NCBI GenBank assembly: GCA_014379345.1
Contig: JACMLY010000153.1
Span: forward strand, 1 to 64,000
DNA length: 64,000 nucleotides
Reading direction: 5' to 3'
Source: Chitinophagaceae bacterium
GTDB taxonomy: Bacteria > Bacteroidota > Bacteroidia > Chitinophagales > Chitinophagaceae
Shown: piece after piece, positions 54,388 to 63,135 of the stretch
Position numbering within the stretch: position 1 is the stretch's first letter
Layout of the letters: the number at the start of each line of letters is the position of its first letter
Notes under the pieces: generated by a model
What the model was told of the DNA's origin: nothing
Database searches by the model: none
Seen by the model: only the letters and a program-made list of their open reading frames with translations
Made by a program: the position numbers and the translations under genes

Positions 54388-55280
54388 AAAAGTTCCATCA
54401 GCCATGCCAGACCGAGATGTACGATCAGACCTCCCCAGATTGACCGGGTATTGTAAACAATTACACCTAACAAAATTCCACCGATATAAGAAGTAATGCA
54501 TTCGAACAAAGGCTTGCCGAAATGTATGGTACAATAAAATGCGGCCATGGGTAAAATGGCGTCTTTGCCTACATATCTAACAAAAGCAAGAACCACCAGG
54601 CCCCGGAAAAATGATTCTATTGTTAGAAAATCAGTTCCGTAGCTAAGTTCATACAAGAGGGTATAGAAAAAATCATGATGTGTATAAGAGTATATAAAAG
54701 ATATGTTTTTTACTTTGGGATAAGTATGCTGAAAATCATTCATTGTACCCGCGATTGCCAGAAGCGGAATTGAACAAAGCAATAACAGGAGGTATGGTTT
54801 CCAGTTAAAATTCCCGTTCATGCCGGCCACCGGCTTTTTGTATTTACCCCATAACCAGATGCCATAGATTGCTGCCAACATCAAAATGCATTTTATCGGC
54901 CAGTTAAAAACCAGTCGCAAGAATTTGTTCCAGGGATAAACAGTGACGGAGTCACCAAAAAAATAAGAAATATCAAAGGAAATCTTAACTGCAAACAAAA
55001 AAGGGCAAAGCAATAGTAAACTGAAAAATTCTTTTTTATAAGGTATTACTTTGCCTGATAAAAGAAATTGGATGCCATAACAGGTAGTGAAAACGAAAGC
55101 ATATAGCGAGAAGAATGCAACAAGGCGGACCCAGAAAGATTGATAATTTCTGATGGCAGACTCAATCCCGATAGTGTAGTTGAGGGAAATTAACAGAGAC
55201 ACTAAGAGCGTGGTTAATACCCATACTTTTTTATTACCATCCTTAAAATATTGCCTGAGGTAACCGAAAATCTCCTTCAT
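54378..55280 (-). CDS. CPBP family intramembrane glutamic endopeptidase (CAAX/Abi)
   Basis: A 300-residue membrane protein with about eight hydrophobic helices. The C-terminal 120 residues carry CPBP motifs: ESFFRGLVV (the EExxxR-type motif 1, here preceded by Ile rather than a second Glu), FYCTIHFGKP and GGLIVHLGLAW with candidate catalytic histidines. Families with this fold process prenylated proteins in eukaryotes and have bacteriocin-immunity or unknown roles in bacteria. The last Arg codon and stop lie in repeat DNA. Upstream is plsX on the same strand, 35 bases away, so it may be the last gene of the DUF177-rpmF-plsX transcript. Confidence 0.85.
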   Translation of the reverse strand: MKEIFGYLRQYFKDGNKKVWVLTTLLVSLLISLNYTIGIESAIRNYQSFWVRLVAFFSLYAFVFTTCYGIQFLLSGKVIPYKKEFFSLLLLCPFLFAVKISFDISYFFGDSVTVYPWNKFLRLVFNWPIKCILMLAAIYGIWLWGKYKKPVAGMNGNFNWKPYLLLLLCSIPLLAIAGTMNDFQHTYPKVKNISFIYSYTHHDFFYTLLYELSYGTDFLTIESFFRGLVVLAFVRYVGKDAILPMAAFYCTIHFGKPLFECITSYIGGILLGVIVYNTRSIWGGLIVHLGLAWLMELFLR

Positions 55281-55315
55281 TGTAAAATGAAAATTGCCGG
55301 GGACAAGTTAGTTAT

Positions 55316-56266
55316 TTAGCCCAGAAAGCTGGCTTTCATTTTTCCCATTAGATCTATATCGATCATTTTGTGCGAGAGCTTGATCATGTTGCAAAATGCG
55401 AGTCCATGCGAGATCCCATGACCGATCATTACAGGCTTTGAAATACCTAAAACAGGCGTGCCTCCATATATTTCAAAATTGAACCGATCGAAATACTCAT
55501 GTTGTATCTGCTTGCGTTGCGTAATTTCATAGATGGATTCGGATAATTTAAGGATCACATTTCCGGTAAACCCTTCACATACCATTACATCCGCCTTGTC
55601 CATAAAAACATCTCTTCCTTCAATATTTCCGACAAAATGTATAGATTCATTGGCCTTTAGAAGGGGATAAGCTGCCTGAGCAAGAATATTTCCTTTGCCT
55701 TCTTCTTCACCTATATTAAGTAATGCTACCCGGGGATTTTCTATGTCGAGTATATGCTGCGCGTACAATGAGCCAAGGATCGCGAATTGGTTCAAGTTTT
55801 CAGGCTTGCAATCTGAATTCAGTCCAACATCGAGCAGCAGGCCTGTTCCCCCGTCCTCTTTGGGAATAACTGATGCAATGGTAGGTCGTAAAATGCCTTC
55901 AAAAGCTTTGATACTGAAAAGAGCGCCAACAAGCATAGCGCCCGTATTTCCGGCACTAATGAAAGCGTCCGTTTTACCGGCTGCAAGCAAATGAAAACCT
56001 ATCGCAATGGAAGATTGTTGTTTTTCTTTAAGGGCCTTGGTAGGATGCTCATGCATGTCTATATTCTGCGATGCATGGATCACTGTAACCTGCCTGGAAA
56101 CGATTGAATGTTCGCGTAGCAATTGATTTATACGAGCCTCATCACCAATCAAAAATAAATTAGCCGGAGCAACCGACTCTGATAAATATAGCTGAACACC
56201 TTTCACCGCTTCCTGTGGTGCAAAGTCTCCCCCCATCATATCTATGCCAATATTCATCTCCGGCAA
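55316..56266 (-). CDS. plsX: Phosphate acyltransferase PlsX
   Basis: Makes acyl-phosphate from acyl-ACP for phosphatidic acid synthesis. Motifs: NIGIDMMGGDFAPQEAVKGV at the N-terminus (residues 5-24), HASQNIDMHEHPTKALKEK, FISAGNTGAMLVGAL, LLDVGLNSDCKPE, LNIGEEEGKGN and CEGFTGNVILKLSES. Length 316 is typical. It follows rpmF in the conserved order DUF177-rpmF-plsX, linking ribosome and membrane lipid synthesis. Confidence 0.97.
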   Translation of the reverse strand: MPEMNIGIDMMGGDFAPQEAVKGVQLYLSESVAPANLFLIGDEARINQLLREHSIVSRQVTVIHASQNIDMHEHPTKALKEKQQSSIAIGFHLLAAGKTDAFISAGNTGAMLVGALFSIKAFEGILRPTIASVIPKEDGGTGLLLDVGLNSDCKPENLNQFAILGSLYAQHILDIENPRVALLNIGEEEGKGNILAQAAYPLLKANESIHFVGNIEGRDVFMDKADVMVCEGFTGNVILKLSESIYEITQRKQIQHEYFDRFNFEIYGGTPVLGISKPVMIGHGISHGLAFCNMIKLSHKMIDIDLMGKMKASFLG

Positions 56267-56295
56267 GCTAAAGTTTATTGTAAAAAAAGGGAGAG

Positions 56296-56487
56296 TTATT
56301 TAACCGGCGATTTTTCCACCACCACTTTTCCTTTATAATACAATTTTCCTTCGCTCACATGCGCACGATGACGTACATGCATTTCGCCTGTTGTACTGTC
56401 TTTACTCAAGGTGAGCTTTTCAGCTTTATAATGAGTTCTTCTTTTTGCTCCCCTTTGCTGGGAATGTCTCCGTTTCGGATTAGGCAT
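56296..56487 (-). CDS. rpmF: 50S ribosomal protein L32
   Basis: A 63-residue basic protein: MPNPKRRHSQQRGAKRRTH followed by KLTLSKDSTTGEMHVRHRAH. The usual MAVPKRR-like start here reads MPNPKRR. The CxxC zinc ribbon found in some L32 forms is absent, as in Bacteroidota paralogues. Lies between the DUF177 gene and plsX, the common bacterial arrangement. Confidence 0.96.
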   Translation of the reverse strand: MPNPKRRHSQQRGAKRRTHYKAEKLTLSKDSTTGEMHVRHRAHVSEGKLYYKGKVVVEKSPVK

Positions 56488-56520
56488 AACTCGATTTTAT
56501 GACTATGGTTTAAAATTACC

Positions 56521-56534
56521 AGCGGTCGACCGCT
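56521..56534. repeat. Perfect 14-base palindrome AGCGGTCGACCGCT
   Basis: Self-complementary over all 14 bases, in the gap between the DUF177 gene and rpmF. It shares the GGTCGACC core with 9411-9418 and 34618-34642. Confidence 0.85.
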
Positions 56535-56550
56535 AATTGATTGTTTAAAA

Positions 56551-57099
56551 TTATTTATCCAGGTTTTTGAATTTTTCCAAACCCTTCCATACAGTACTTT
56601 CAGGGTTCTTGTTATTCTTTAAATCTAGTTTTTTCAGCATTTCCAGTACCTCCTTGTTACAATATGGTCCTCCGATCTCTTCCTCCGTGCACATCCGTTG
56701 CATGGGAATACTGAGATTAATGAATTCATAGATCCAGTCGGCAATATGCAGATGGCTTTCGCCTTTGGACATATAATAAACATCGGGATCTTCCTCCTGG
56801 TCGTTCATGGTATCCGGATTATCGACCATTTTTACCACAATGTTGAATTCATCCCATAATTCTAAAGGGAGATCATTGCCACATCGGTCACAGGGCGCTT
56901 CCAGTTTTCCGCCTACTTCAAACTTCAAGAGCATGAAACCGCTCTTTTTATCCATTGTAAGCTTCACGTGAGCAGAACATTTCTTGAAATCCTGCTCCTG
57001 GTATGCTATAAAGAACTTATCCTCAATATCGTATTCAAACTCATGAATTCCAGGCTTTAACCCCACAAATGCTATATCAAAATTCCTTTTGCTGCTCAT
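56551..57099 (-). CDS. DUF177 (YceD-like) protein
   Basis: A 182-residue protein of the family found upstream of rpmF in most bacteria and thought to help 23S rRNA processing or maturation. Recognisable parts: GIHEFEYDIEDKFF at the N-terminus, the metal-binding-like CDRCGNDLPLEL (CxxC) near 92-103, DEEDPDVYYMSKGE-type acidic stretch and LSIPMQRMCTEEEIGG with a second cysteine. The C-terminal NPESTVWKGLEKFKNL matches the family's conserved end. First gene of the DUF177-rpmF-plsX set. Confidence 0.92.
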   Translation of the reverse strand: MSSKRNFDIAFVGLKPGIHEFEYDIEDKFFIAYQEQDFKKCSAHVKLTMDKKSGFMLLKFEVGGKLEAPCDRCGNDLPLELWDEFNIVVKMVDNPDTMNDQEEDPDVYYMSKGESHLHIADWIYEFINLSIPMQRMCTEEEIGGPYCNKEVLEMLKKLDLKNNKNPESTVWKGLEKFKNLDK

Positions 57100-57121
57100 G
57101 GGCTAGCTTTTAAAGAGTTTG

Positions 57122-57129
57122 CAAAGGTA
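57122..57129 (-). promoter_or_regulatory. Putative -7 element for DUF177-rpmF-plsX
   Basis: On the reverse strand TACCTTTG (complement CAAAGGTA) matches TAnnTTTG, 22 bases before the start codon; no clear -33 element. Confidence 0.5.
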
Positions 57130-57207
57130 GGGTAAAACACTTTAAGAACGGTGATTGTCAACAAAAACTTAGCAGATAATGGCAAGAAATGCAAGGTAAA
57201 AAACGGT

Positions 57208-57894
57208 TTACAACAGGCAAAAAAACAGTTGTGTGCGACGCGCTACCGTTGCGGTTATAATCCTCAGATCAAGCTCAACGCTGGCGTTGCGTACATAAAA
57301 AGCGTCGTATTCAAATCGCTTTTTGACCACTTCCTGGTTTGCAACAGGGCCGTGGAAGCCTTTTGCCTGTGCCAATCCCGTTATACCGGGCTTTACAAAT
57401 GTTCTGAATTTATAGCCGGGAATGGTTTGTGCAAACGCATAGCAATCTGAATGCATATGGGGGCGGGGGCCTACAATACTCATATGACCGAGAAGCACAT
57501 TAAGAAACTGGGGGAATTCATCAAGGTTATAATTGCGAAGAAATTTGCCAACTCTTGTAATCCTGGGATCATTAGGAACCGCGCGCTTGTTATCAGATTC
57601 CCGATTGACGATCATGGTCCGGAACTTGAAGCATGGAAAGCTTCTTCCTGTTTTACCCACCCTCCGTTGAATAAAGAATACCAGTCCACGGGAATCGGCA
57701 GTGATGATTAATGCAATGATGACAGAAAACCAGCTAAGGATAAATAAAATAAATAATACGGAAACGAAAATGTCAACCACTCTTTTAAGTATGAAATAAG
57801 CCCGCTTATTATCCACATACGATCTCTGCTGAAAATTTTTATAGCCCTTACGCTCATTAAGAAATAGAGGAATTGATGTTACACCCGAAATCAT
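57208..57894 (-). CDS. Undecaprenyl-phosphate sugar phosphotransferase (bacterial sugar transferase family)
   Basis: A short (228-residue) monotopic transferase that starts glycan assembly by moving a sugar phosphate onto undecaprenyl phosphate. One hydrophobic helix (about 40-66) precedes the catalytic domain: FIQRRVGKTGRSFPCFKFRTM (as consecutive motif parts around 74-93), RITRVGKFLRNYNLDEFPQF with the DE pair, MSIVGPRPHM and KPGITGLAQAKG. The N-terminal multi-helix domain of WcaJ-type proteins is missing, as in the small PglC-like class. It is downstream in direction of the radical SAM operon but separated from it by a plus-strand gene. Confidence 0.92.
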   Translation of the reverse strand: MISGVTSIPLFLNERKGYKNFQQRSYVDNKRAYFILKRVVDIFVSVLFILFILSWFSVIIALIITADSRGLVFFIQRRVGKTGRSFPCFKFRTMIVNRESDNKRAVPNDPRITRVGKFLRNYNLDEFPQFLNVLLGHMSIVGPRPHMHSDCYAFAQTIPGYKFRTFVKPGITGLAQAKGFHGPVANQEVVKKRFEYDAFYVRNASVELDLRIITATVARRTQLFFCLL

Positions 57895-58103
57895 GACGCT
57901 GATAATTTGGTAAAATAGTTATTAACGAAAACGCGGTCTGTAAACCATTTTACGAAGCGGATTATTTGCTGGTTGCTTCCATAGCTCATCAGATACTTTT
58001 AGCAAAAGGCTCAACCGAAATTCAATAGCCGAAGGAAGCAACCTTTTACCGCTAACACCAGTATATGAACCAGCCAGACCCTCACTTCTAAACGCTACAT
58101 TGA

Positions 58104-59018
58104 ATGAGCCTCGAAAAAGATATATTAAACGTATTGGCATACTTCGACATCTTTCACTATCCGGTTTCAAAAAAAGAGATTCTTTTATATTTACAAAGCA
58201 GACCCCGCGACAGTGAGGTCACTAGTGCGCTTAAAAGATTACAGGCAGACAAAAGTGTTTTTAAGCATGAAGATTTCTACTTTCTTCGCAACGACCCTTC
58301 TGTAGTAGATGAAAGAAAAGATAACAACAAAAGAGCTCAAACTCTTTTAAAAACTGCTTACCGGATCTCCTCATTTCTGTTTCAGTTTCCTTATGTCAGA
58401 GGTATAGGTATTTCAGGTTCGTTATCGAAAAATGTCGCGGATAAAAATGCAGACATCGATTTCTTTGTTATTACCAAATCTAATCGGTTATGGATAGCCA
58501 GAACACTTATGCATCTTTTCAAAAAACTTACATTCATTGTTGGAAGGCAGCATTGGTTTTGCATGAACTATTATATTGATGAAGAGGCTCTGCAGATAAG
58601 CGACAAGAATATTTATACCGCGATAGAGGTGATAACACTGGTGCCTGTATGTGGCAACGGTACAATCAAAAATTTCTTTGATGCCAATGACTGGGCCCAG
58701 ATGTATTTTCCTAACTATGATCTGTCTACAGATTCCCTGAAAAAAGCGAAACACTCTTTCCTTAAAAAACTTTTTGAAGCTTTTTTCAACAATTCATTTG
58801 GTGAGCGGCTTGATAATTATCTCATGAAGCTCACTTCCACAAGATGGAATAGGAAAGAGTTACAGGGAAAATTGAATATAAAAGGCGGCCGTATGGGACT
58901 CAGGACCAGCAAGCACTTTTCAAAACCAAATCCGGCTTTTTTTCAACAGAAGATCTTACTGCTATACGAGAGTAAGCTAAAAGAGATTGACAAAAGCCTG
59001 AAAGTAAAAATGGCTTAA
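58104..59018 (+). CDS. Winged-helix plus nucleotidyltransferase-fold protein, unknown substrate
   Basis: A 304-residue protein. Residues 1-65 form a wHTH-like module (LEKDILNVLAYFDIFHYPVS, EVTSALKRLQADKSVFKHE). Residues 95-125 contain the pol-beta nucleotidyltransferase signature GISGSLSKNVADKNADIDFF, with GS and the DxD-type acidic pair. The remainder is helical (FFDANDWAQMYFPNY), ending in a basic region. Such proteins may nucleotidylate small molecules, sugars or proteins. It sits between the sugar transferase and the radical SAM operon and ends 2 bases from the convergent methyltransferase, so it probably belongs with this cluster. Confidence 0.78.
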   Translation: MSLEKDILNVLAYFDIFHYPVSKKEILLYLQSRPRDSEVTSALKRLQADKSVFKHEDFYFLRNDPSVVDERKDNNKRAQTLLKTAYRISSFLFQFPYVRGIGISGSLSKNVADKNADIDFFVITKSNRLWIARTLMHLFKKLTFIVGRQHWFCMNYYIDEEALQISDKNIYTAIEVITLVPVCGNGTIKNFFDANDWAQMYFPNYDLSTDSLKKAKHSFLKKLFEAFFNNSFGERLDNYLMKLTSTRWNRKELQGKLNIKGGRMGLRTSKHFSKPNPAFFQQKILLLYESKLKEIDKSLKVKMA

Positions 59019-59020
59019 GG

Positions 59021-59845
59021 TCAATTCTTCTTTTGCAGGGAGATGATATAATAATCCCCTATATATTTCCAGGGCCATTTACTCTTCAGGATGTTCTCCT
59101 TTTTTTTAAGATACCGGTACGAACGTGGATGCCTTTCGGCAAAATGCTCAATATAGGAGGGAGGAACCACTACGCACAGTGCCTCAATATTCACAACGGT
59201 GAAAGATTTTTGAAGGATTTTAGTAATCTGTCCCGGATTATAATACCAGCATTTGAAATATTTTCCCTCAATATGCGATCGCCTCCCCTGACTGCTAAAA
59301 AATCTCCTGAATGCAGTCTTGAATTTTCCTTTAAATATCAATAAGGTTTCCCACAGACAAAATTTAGGAAGCATCACAAGCGTAATGATGCCATGAGGTT
59401 TAAGTAAATGCTCAAATTCGCATAATACTTTATCGAGTTCCTGTGTACAATTTAACCCCGCAAAGTTTGAAAAAATAAGATCGTAAGGCCCTCTTTTCTT
59501 AAGCTTACCCAGTGATGTATATGAACAGAGTTCGGTCGAAACATTTTTCTCCAGGTTCTGTTGTTTTACTTTCTTTCTGAGTGTATCCTGCATGCCCTGT
59601 GAGATATCGGTAGCATGTAATTTATGTCCGGATCGCGCAAAATAGATGGCATCCTCACCCGTACCGGCATTTAGTTCAAGGATATTACTTCCGGGGCGAA
59701 TGAATTGCAGGATATGGTCCCTGACACGATTTCTTTTATAATTTACAATTGAATTATGAGCATATTCCTCATCAAATACGGCAGATTGCTTATTAAAAGC
59801 AGCTGTGGCATCAATCTCTTGTCTGATATGTCTGTATTTGTTCAT
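59021..59845 (-). CDS. Class I SAM-dependent methyltransferase
   Basis: A 274-residue cytoplasmic methyltransferase. Motif I is ILELNAGTGEDAIYFARSG (about 57-75), followed by HATDISQGM and YDLIFSNFAGLNC, then a conserved-looking LKPHGIITLVML. The rest of the domain (RHPRSYRYLKKKENIL) has a basic C-terminus that may contact a lipid- or sugar-linked substrate. The substrate is unknown. Last gene of a minus-strand operon with two radical SAM proteins and two other methyltransferases, 11 bases after the preceding gene. Confidence 0.87.
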   Translation of the reverse strand: MNKYRHIRQEIDATAAFNKQSAVFDEEYAHNSIVNYKRNRVRDHILQFIRPGSNILELNAGTGEDAIYFARSGHKLHATDISQGMQDTLRKKVKQQNLEKNVSTELCSYTSLGKLKKRGPYDLIFSNFAGLNCTQELDKVLCEFEHLLKPHGIITLVMLPKFCLWETLLIFKGKFKTAFRRFFSSQGRRSHIEGKYFKCWYYNPGQITKILQKSFTVVNIEALCVVVPPSYIEHFAERHPRSYRYLKKKENILKSKWPWKYIGDYYIISLQKKN

Positions 59846-59856
59846 TCAAATAAATC

Positions 59857-61308
59857 TCAAAACATTTCCATTTTTCTTTTGGCCAAAAATGCAGCGGGAA
59901 TATAATAAATGACGGAAGCAGCTCTTTTCAGATTACCATAAGATAAAGCTACCGGATTACTGAAAAAAGTTTTTATAGTTTCAAGGCCCAGGTGTTTCCG
60001 GTAATTTTTATGAACATACCTGTGCAGGTGTTTATAAAATGCAGGAGGATATGTATTGTTGAACATCAATTTCAGTTCATCCGAATCGGTCCAGTTTGAT
60101 TTTTCCTTTAGCTGATCCTTTACTTTTTCAAAAAATTTCGTTCCCGGCAATGGGTAGGAAACGGAGATGCCCAACTCGTATGGCAATAATTCATTGATCA
60201 TTCGTATAGTTTTATCGATATCTTCTTTTGTTTCATCCAGGTAGCCGAACTGGATGAAAAATGAAGGATGCACGCCATGTTTTTTTAGCATCCTTGTTGC
60301 CTCGTATATCTGGGCAATAGTAGTTCCTTTGTCCATCGCATCGAGTATCTTCTGAGATCCGCTTTCGGCACCCATCCATGCATTTTCACAGCCCGCCCTC
60401 GCCAATGCCTGAATATAATTTTCCTGTACAAGCAGATCGGCCCTGGATTGAATTTTAAATTTAAAATGAAGGTTCTCTTGTTCAACAAGAGTTGCAAATT
60501 CATTTACCCAGCCTGGCTTCAAACCGAAAATATCGTCGCAAAACCAAATATGATCAAAGCGGTATTTTTTCTTCAGCATTTTTAATTCCCCTGTTACATT
60601 TTGTGGAGAACGGGAGTTATACCGGTTTCCATAAATTGGCTTTGCACACCAGTTACATTTAAAAGGGCATCCCCTTGTGGTTCCCATATTCATTGAAAAG
60701 TATCCCGAACTCTTCATCCACATTTTCCGGTATGGCTCCATATCAATAAGATCCCAGGCAGGGAACGGCAGGCTATCCAGGTCTTTGATCACATTTCTTT
60801 TCGGCGTCTTGATCGCCTGGTTGCCTTCTACATATGCCAATCCTTGTATCGAGGCAAAATCGTTCGATCCACTGGAAATGGATCTGGTCAATTCCAGCAA
60901 GGTTAATTCTGCTTCGCCCAATAAAATAAAATCAGCCCCCTGTTCTAAATATTCCTTGTAATGATCGGTAGAATCGGAGCTGGATAAAATAACTATGCAA
61001 TTCCGTTCCCTGGCTATCCTGATCATTCGGTATGCTGCTTCGCGCATATTGGTCAGGCACATTTTGGTGAGGTAGTTAAAACCGTCATCATAGATAACAA
61101 AAAAAGCAGGACGCTGTTTTTCAATCTCAGCTACTGCTTCATCCGGATTCACGGCGAACATGGTATCGAATAATGAGACTTTGTATCCGTTTTCTCTTAA
61201 AAATGCAGCAGCGTATAAGGTTCCAAGCGGCGCATAGGGTTGGCCTTTTTCCCATTGCTTGGGGTCGAAACGTAAGAAATAAGAATGTGTAAAAAGTATT
61301 TGATCCAT
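59857..61308 (-). CDS. B12-binding-domain-type radical SAM enzyme
   Basis: A 483-residue iron-sulfur enzyme. Residues 1-140 resemble the Rossmann-like cobalamin-binding domain common upstream of radical SAM cores (GTLYAAAFLRENGYKVSLFD, ADFILLGEAELTLLEL), but the classical DxHxxG cobalamin motif was not seen. The core has the cluster motif C214-x3-C218-x2-C221 in RGCPFKCNWCAKP, then DHIWFCDDIFGLKPGW and WMGAESGSQKILDAM. The C-terminus (about 430-483) has a basic stretch NLKRAASVIYYIPAAF. Family members act in lipid, hopanoid, chlorophyll and natural-product methylation or cyclisation; the reaction here is unknown. Confidence 0.9.
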   Translation of the reverse strand: MDQILFTHSYFLRFDPKQWEKGQPYAPLGTLYAAAFLRENGYKVSLFDTMFAVNPDEAVAEIEKQRPAFFVIYDDGFNYLTKMCLTNMREAAYRMIRIARERNCIVILSSSDSTDHYKEYLEQGADFILLGEAELTLLELTRSISSGSNDFASIQGLAYVEGNQAIKTPKRNVIKDLDSLPFPAWDLIDMEPYRKMWMKSSGYFSMNMGTTRGCPFKCNWCAKPIYGNRYNSRSPQNVTGELKMLKKKYRFDHIWFCDDIFGLKPGWVNEFATLVEQENLHFKFKIQSRADLLVQENYIQALARAGCENAWMGAESGSQKILDAMDKGTTIAQIYEATRMLKKHGVHPSFFIQFGYLDETKEDIDKTIRMINELLPYELGISVSYPLPGTKFFEKVKDQLKEKSNWTDSDELKLMFNNTYPPAFYKHLHRYVHKNYRKHLGLETIKTFFSNPVALSYGNLKRAASVIYYIPAAFLAKRKMEMF

Positions 61309-61327
61309 TCGCCTTTTTTAATTCATT

Positions 61328-62374
61328 CTATAATTTTGTTTTCGGTGTCAGGTTAATAGAACATACGCATTTTCTGCAGGTGCTGTTCGTTTCCATATCC
61401 AGCGTTTTTCTAAAATGAATGGCTTCTTCACTATTCAAAATACGATCAAGCGGCTGCTCTCTCATATTACCTATAGCTTCATGAAAAAAACATGGTTTTA
61501 CTGTTCCATCGGATTCTATTACTGCTGATACCCATGGGGCGTTACACCTTTTATAAGGAAAGTCATTCAGGCCATAAAAAGCGGCGTAATAGTCATAAAT
61601 TTTCCGCAGCTTATCGGGAGTTTCAGCAATGAATTTTTCATCGAATTCTGTTTTGTATGCGGCAACAATCAATTCGAGGATCGCTTTCAATTCAGGCAAT
61701 TCTTTCTCCTGTATTAATATTTCATGCTGCCGGGGTTCAGTCCACAGAACTTCCCGATTAAACGCGTGGCTGCTCACATCCGCCGGTAAAAAACTGATCT
61801 GGTTTAAACCGATATTATTTGCGGTATCTATTATAGCTGCCCAATTCCTGAAATTCAACCGATGGATCACAGTTCTGGCCGTGATTTTCAGATCTGGTTG
61901 AAGCTTTCGTACCGAATCAACACCTTCCCTCAATTTGCGGAAGGCCCCCGGAACATTTCTTATTCGATCATGCAACAATTCATCCCCATCCAGAGAAAGA
62001 ATAATGTCATCTATGTTGTCAACAATTTGCAGTGCGTGGTTTTTGAGTAATAAGCCCGTTGACAGGAGACTGATCTTTACATCTGTTTTTTTTAACATCT
62101 CACAAAATCGAAAAAAATTCGGATTCAGTAACGCTTCCCCGCCCGACATTACTACCTGCCGGGTACCAAATTTTTTTAATGTCTCTAATAAGCCCGAAAT
62201 ATCGTTTTCGGTTAACTGTTTAAGGTTTTTGTTATCCTTCCAGATATCACACATCACACATCTGCAATTACAGGCGCTATGCGGCATTAAGATCACGATC
62301 GGCAGTGAGCTGACGCGATCCGTTTGTAGTGTGCGGTATCGCTGAAATGTGTGATATAAAGATTGTACGGTCAT
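61328..62374 (-). CDS. Radical SAM protein with SPASM-like C-terminal cysteines
   Basis: A 348-residue enzyme. The cluster motif is C35-x3-C39-x2-C42 in SACNCRCVMCDIW. LTENDISGLLETLKKFGTRQ and VVMSGGEALLNPNF follow in the expected positions. The C-terminal 90 residues contain RCNAPWVSAVIESDGTV with KPCFFHEAIGN and CRKCVCSI, fitting a SPASM or twitch auxiliary cluster. Such enzymes modify peptides or cofactors, or complete lipid and sugar modifications. It overlaps the methyltransferase gene upstream by 4 bases, so translation is coupled. No precursor peptide was found nearby. Confidence 0.9.
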   Translation of the reverse strand: MTVQSLYHTFQRYRTLQTDRVSSLPIVILMPHSACNCRCVMCDIWKDNKNLKQLTENDISGLLETLKKFGTRQVVMSGGEALLNPNFFRFCEMLKKTDVKISLLSTGLLLKNHALQIVDNIDDIILSLDGDELLHDRIRNVPGAFRKLREGVDSVRKLQPDLKITARTVIHRLNFRNWAAIIDTANNIGLNQISFLPADVSSHAFNREVLWTEPRQHEILIQEKELPELKAILELIVAAYKTEFDEKFIAETPDKLRKIYDYYAAFYGLNDFPYKRCNAPWVSAVIESDGTVKPCFFHEAIGNMREQPLDRILNSEEAIHFRKTLDMETNSTCRKCVCSINLTPKTKL

Positions 62375-63135
62375 TTATTTTTTCTTATTCTGATCCAGTG
62401 GAAAGGGTTCCTGATTGTAGAAAATTTATTCAGTAACGAATTTGGATCATACAAAATGGAATAGTTGAAATTTTTACAATCTTCAATGGAATGATGGAAA
62501 TAATGACCGGTCATTTCAGGAAATCCGATCGCTGAAAAATAATCGTTGGTTCTTTTGCGAGCTTCCCTGATATCATTGACGCGATAGAATGGTGAATCAA
62601 TGATATGCAGCTCTCCGCCCTCGCGGAGATGTTCCAATGCGTTAGTTATTATTTTACTGAAAGAATCGAAGTATTGAATGGAGGCTGCAAAAACAATGAT
62701 ATCAAATGAACTTCCATATGCCTTTAAATGATATATATCTCCGTTGATAAACGATAAATTTCCCTGTTCCCTGAACACGAGGCCGGCCTGTTTCAATTCC
62801 CGTTCATTGATGTCAATCCCTTTTATTGCACTGTTGGGAATTTTAGATAGCTGATGTGAGAGCCATCCGTTTCCACAACCAATCTCTACAATCGAGACAG
62901 GCCCTTTTCTTTTTAAATAATTGACTAATCGTCGACAAGAATTTTCGCGTACACGCCATTCCTTTGCATGCATATGATTTTTGGAGATCAGTGGCAGTTG
63001 TAACAACTCTTCGTCGGTATAGATCCTATTTTCACGCGTGCGCAATGCAAAATATTTTTCGTTGAAGGGGATAACATTTCCATTTTGCATTATTAACCCC
63101 ATGCCTGCATCCATATTCAAATCTGCAATGTTCAT
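62371..63135 (-). CDS. Class I SAM-dependent methyltransferase
   Basis: A 254-residue methyltransferase. An N-terminal lead (about 60 residues) precedes motif I VSIVEIGCGNGWLSHQL (about 79-95), then KGIDINERELKQA, and FDIIVFAASIQYFDSF. The late FHWIRIRKNK tail is basic. Overlaps its neighbours by 4 bases on both sides (ATGA type), showing a compact operon with the two radical SAM genes. Substrate unknown. Confidence 0.87.
   Translation of the reverse strand: MNIADLNMDAGMGLIMQNGNVIPFNEKYFALRTRENRIYTDEELLQLPLISKNHMHAKEWRVRENSCRRLVNYLKRKGPVSIVEIGCGNGWLSHQLSKIPNSAIKGIDINERELKQAGLVFREQGNLSFINGDIYHLKAYGSSFDIIVFAASIQYFDSFSKIITNALEHLREGGELHIIDSPFYRVNDIREARKRTNDYFSAIGFPEMTGHYFHHSIEDCKNFNYSILYDPNSLLNKFSTIRNPFHWIRIRKNK

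Noticed and set aside
57151..57450. 99-codon plus-strand frame
   Set aside because: It is antisense to the sugar transferase and lacks any recognised motif.
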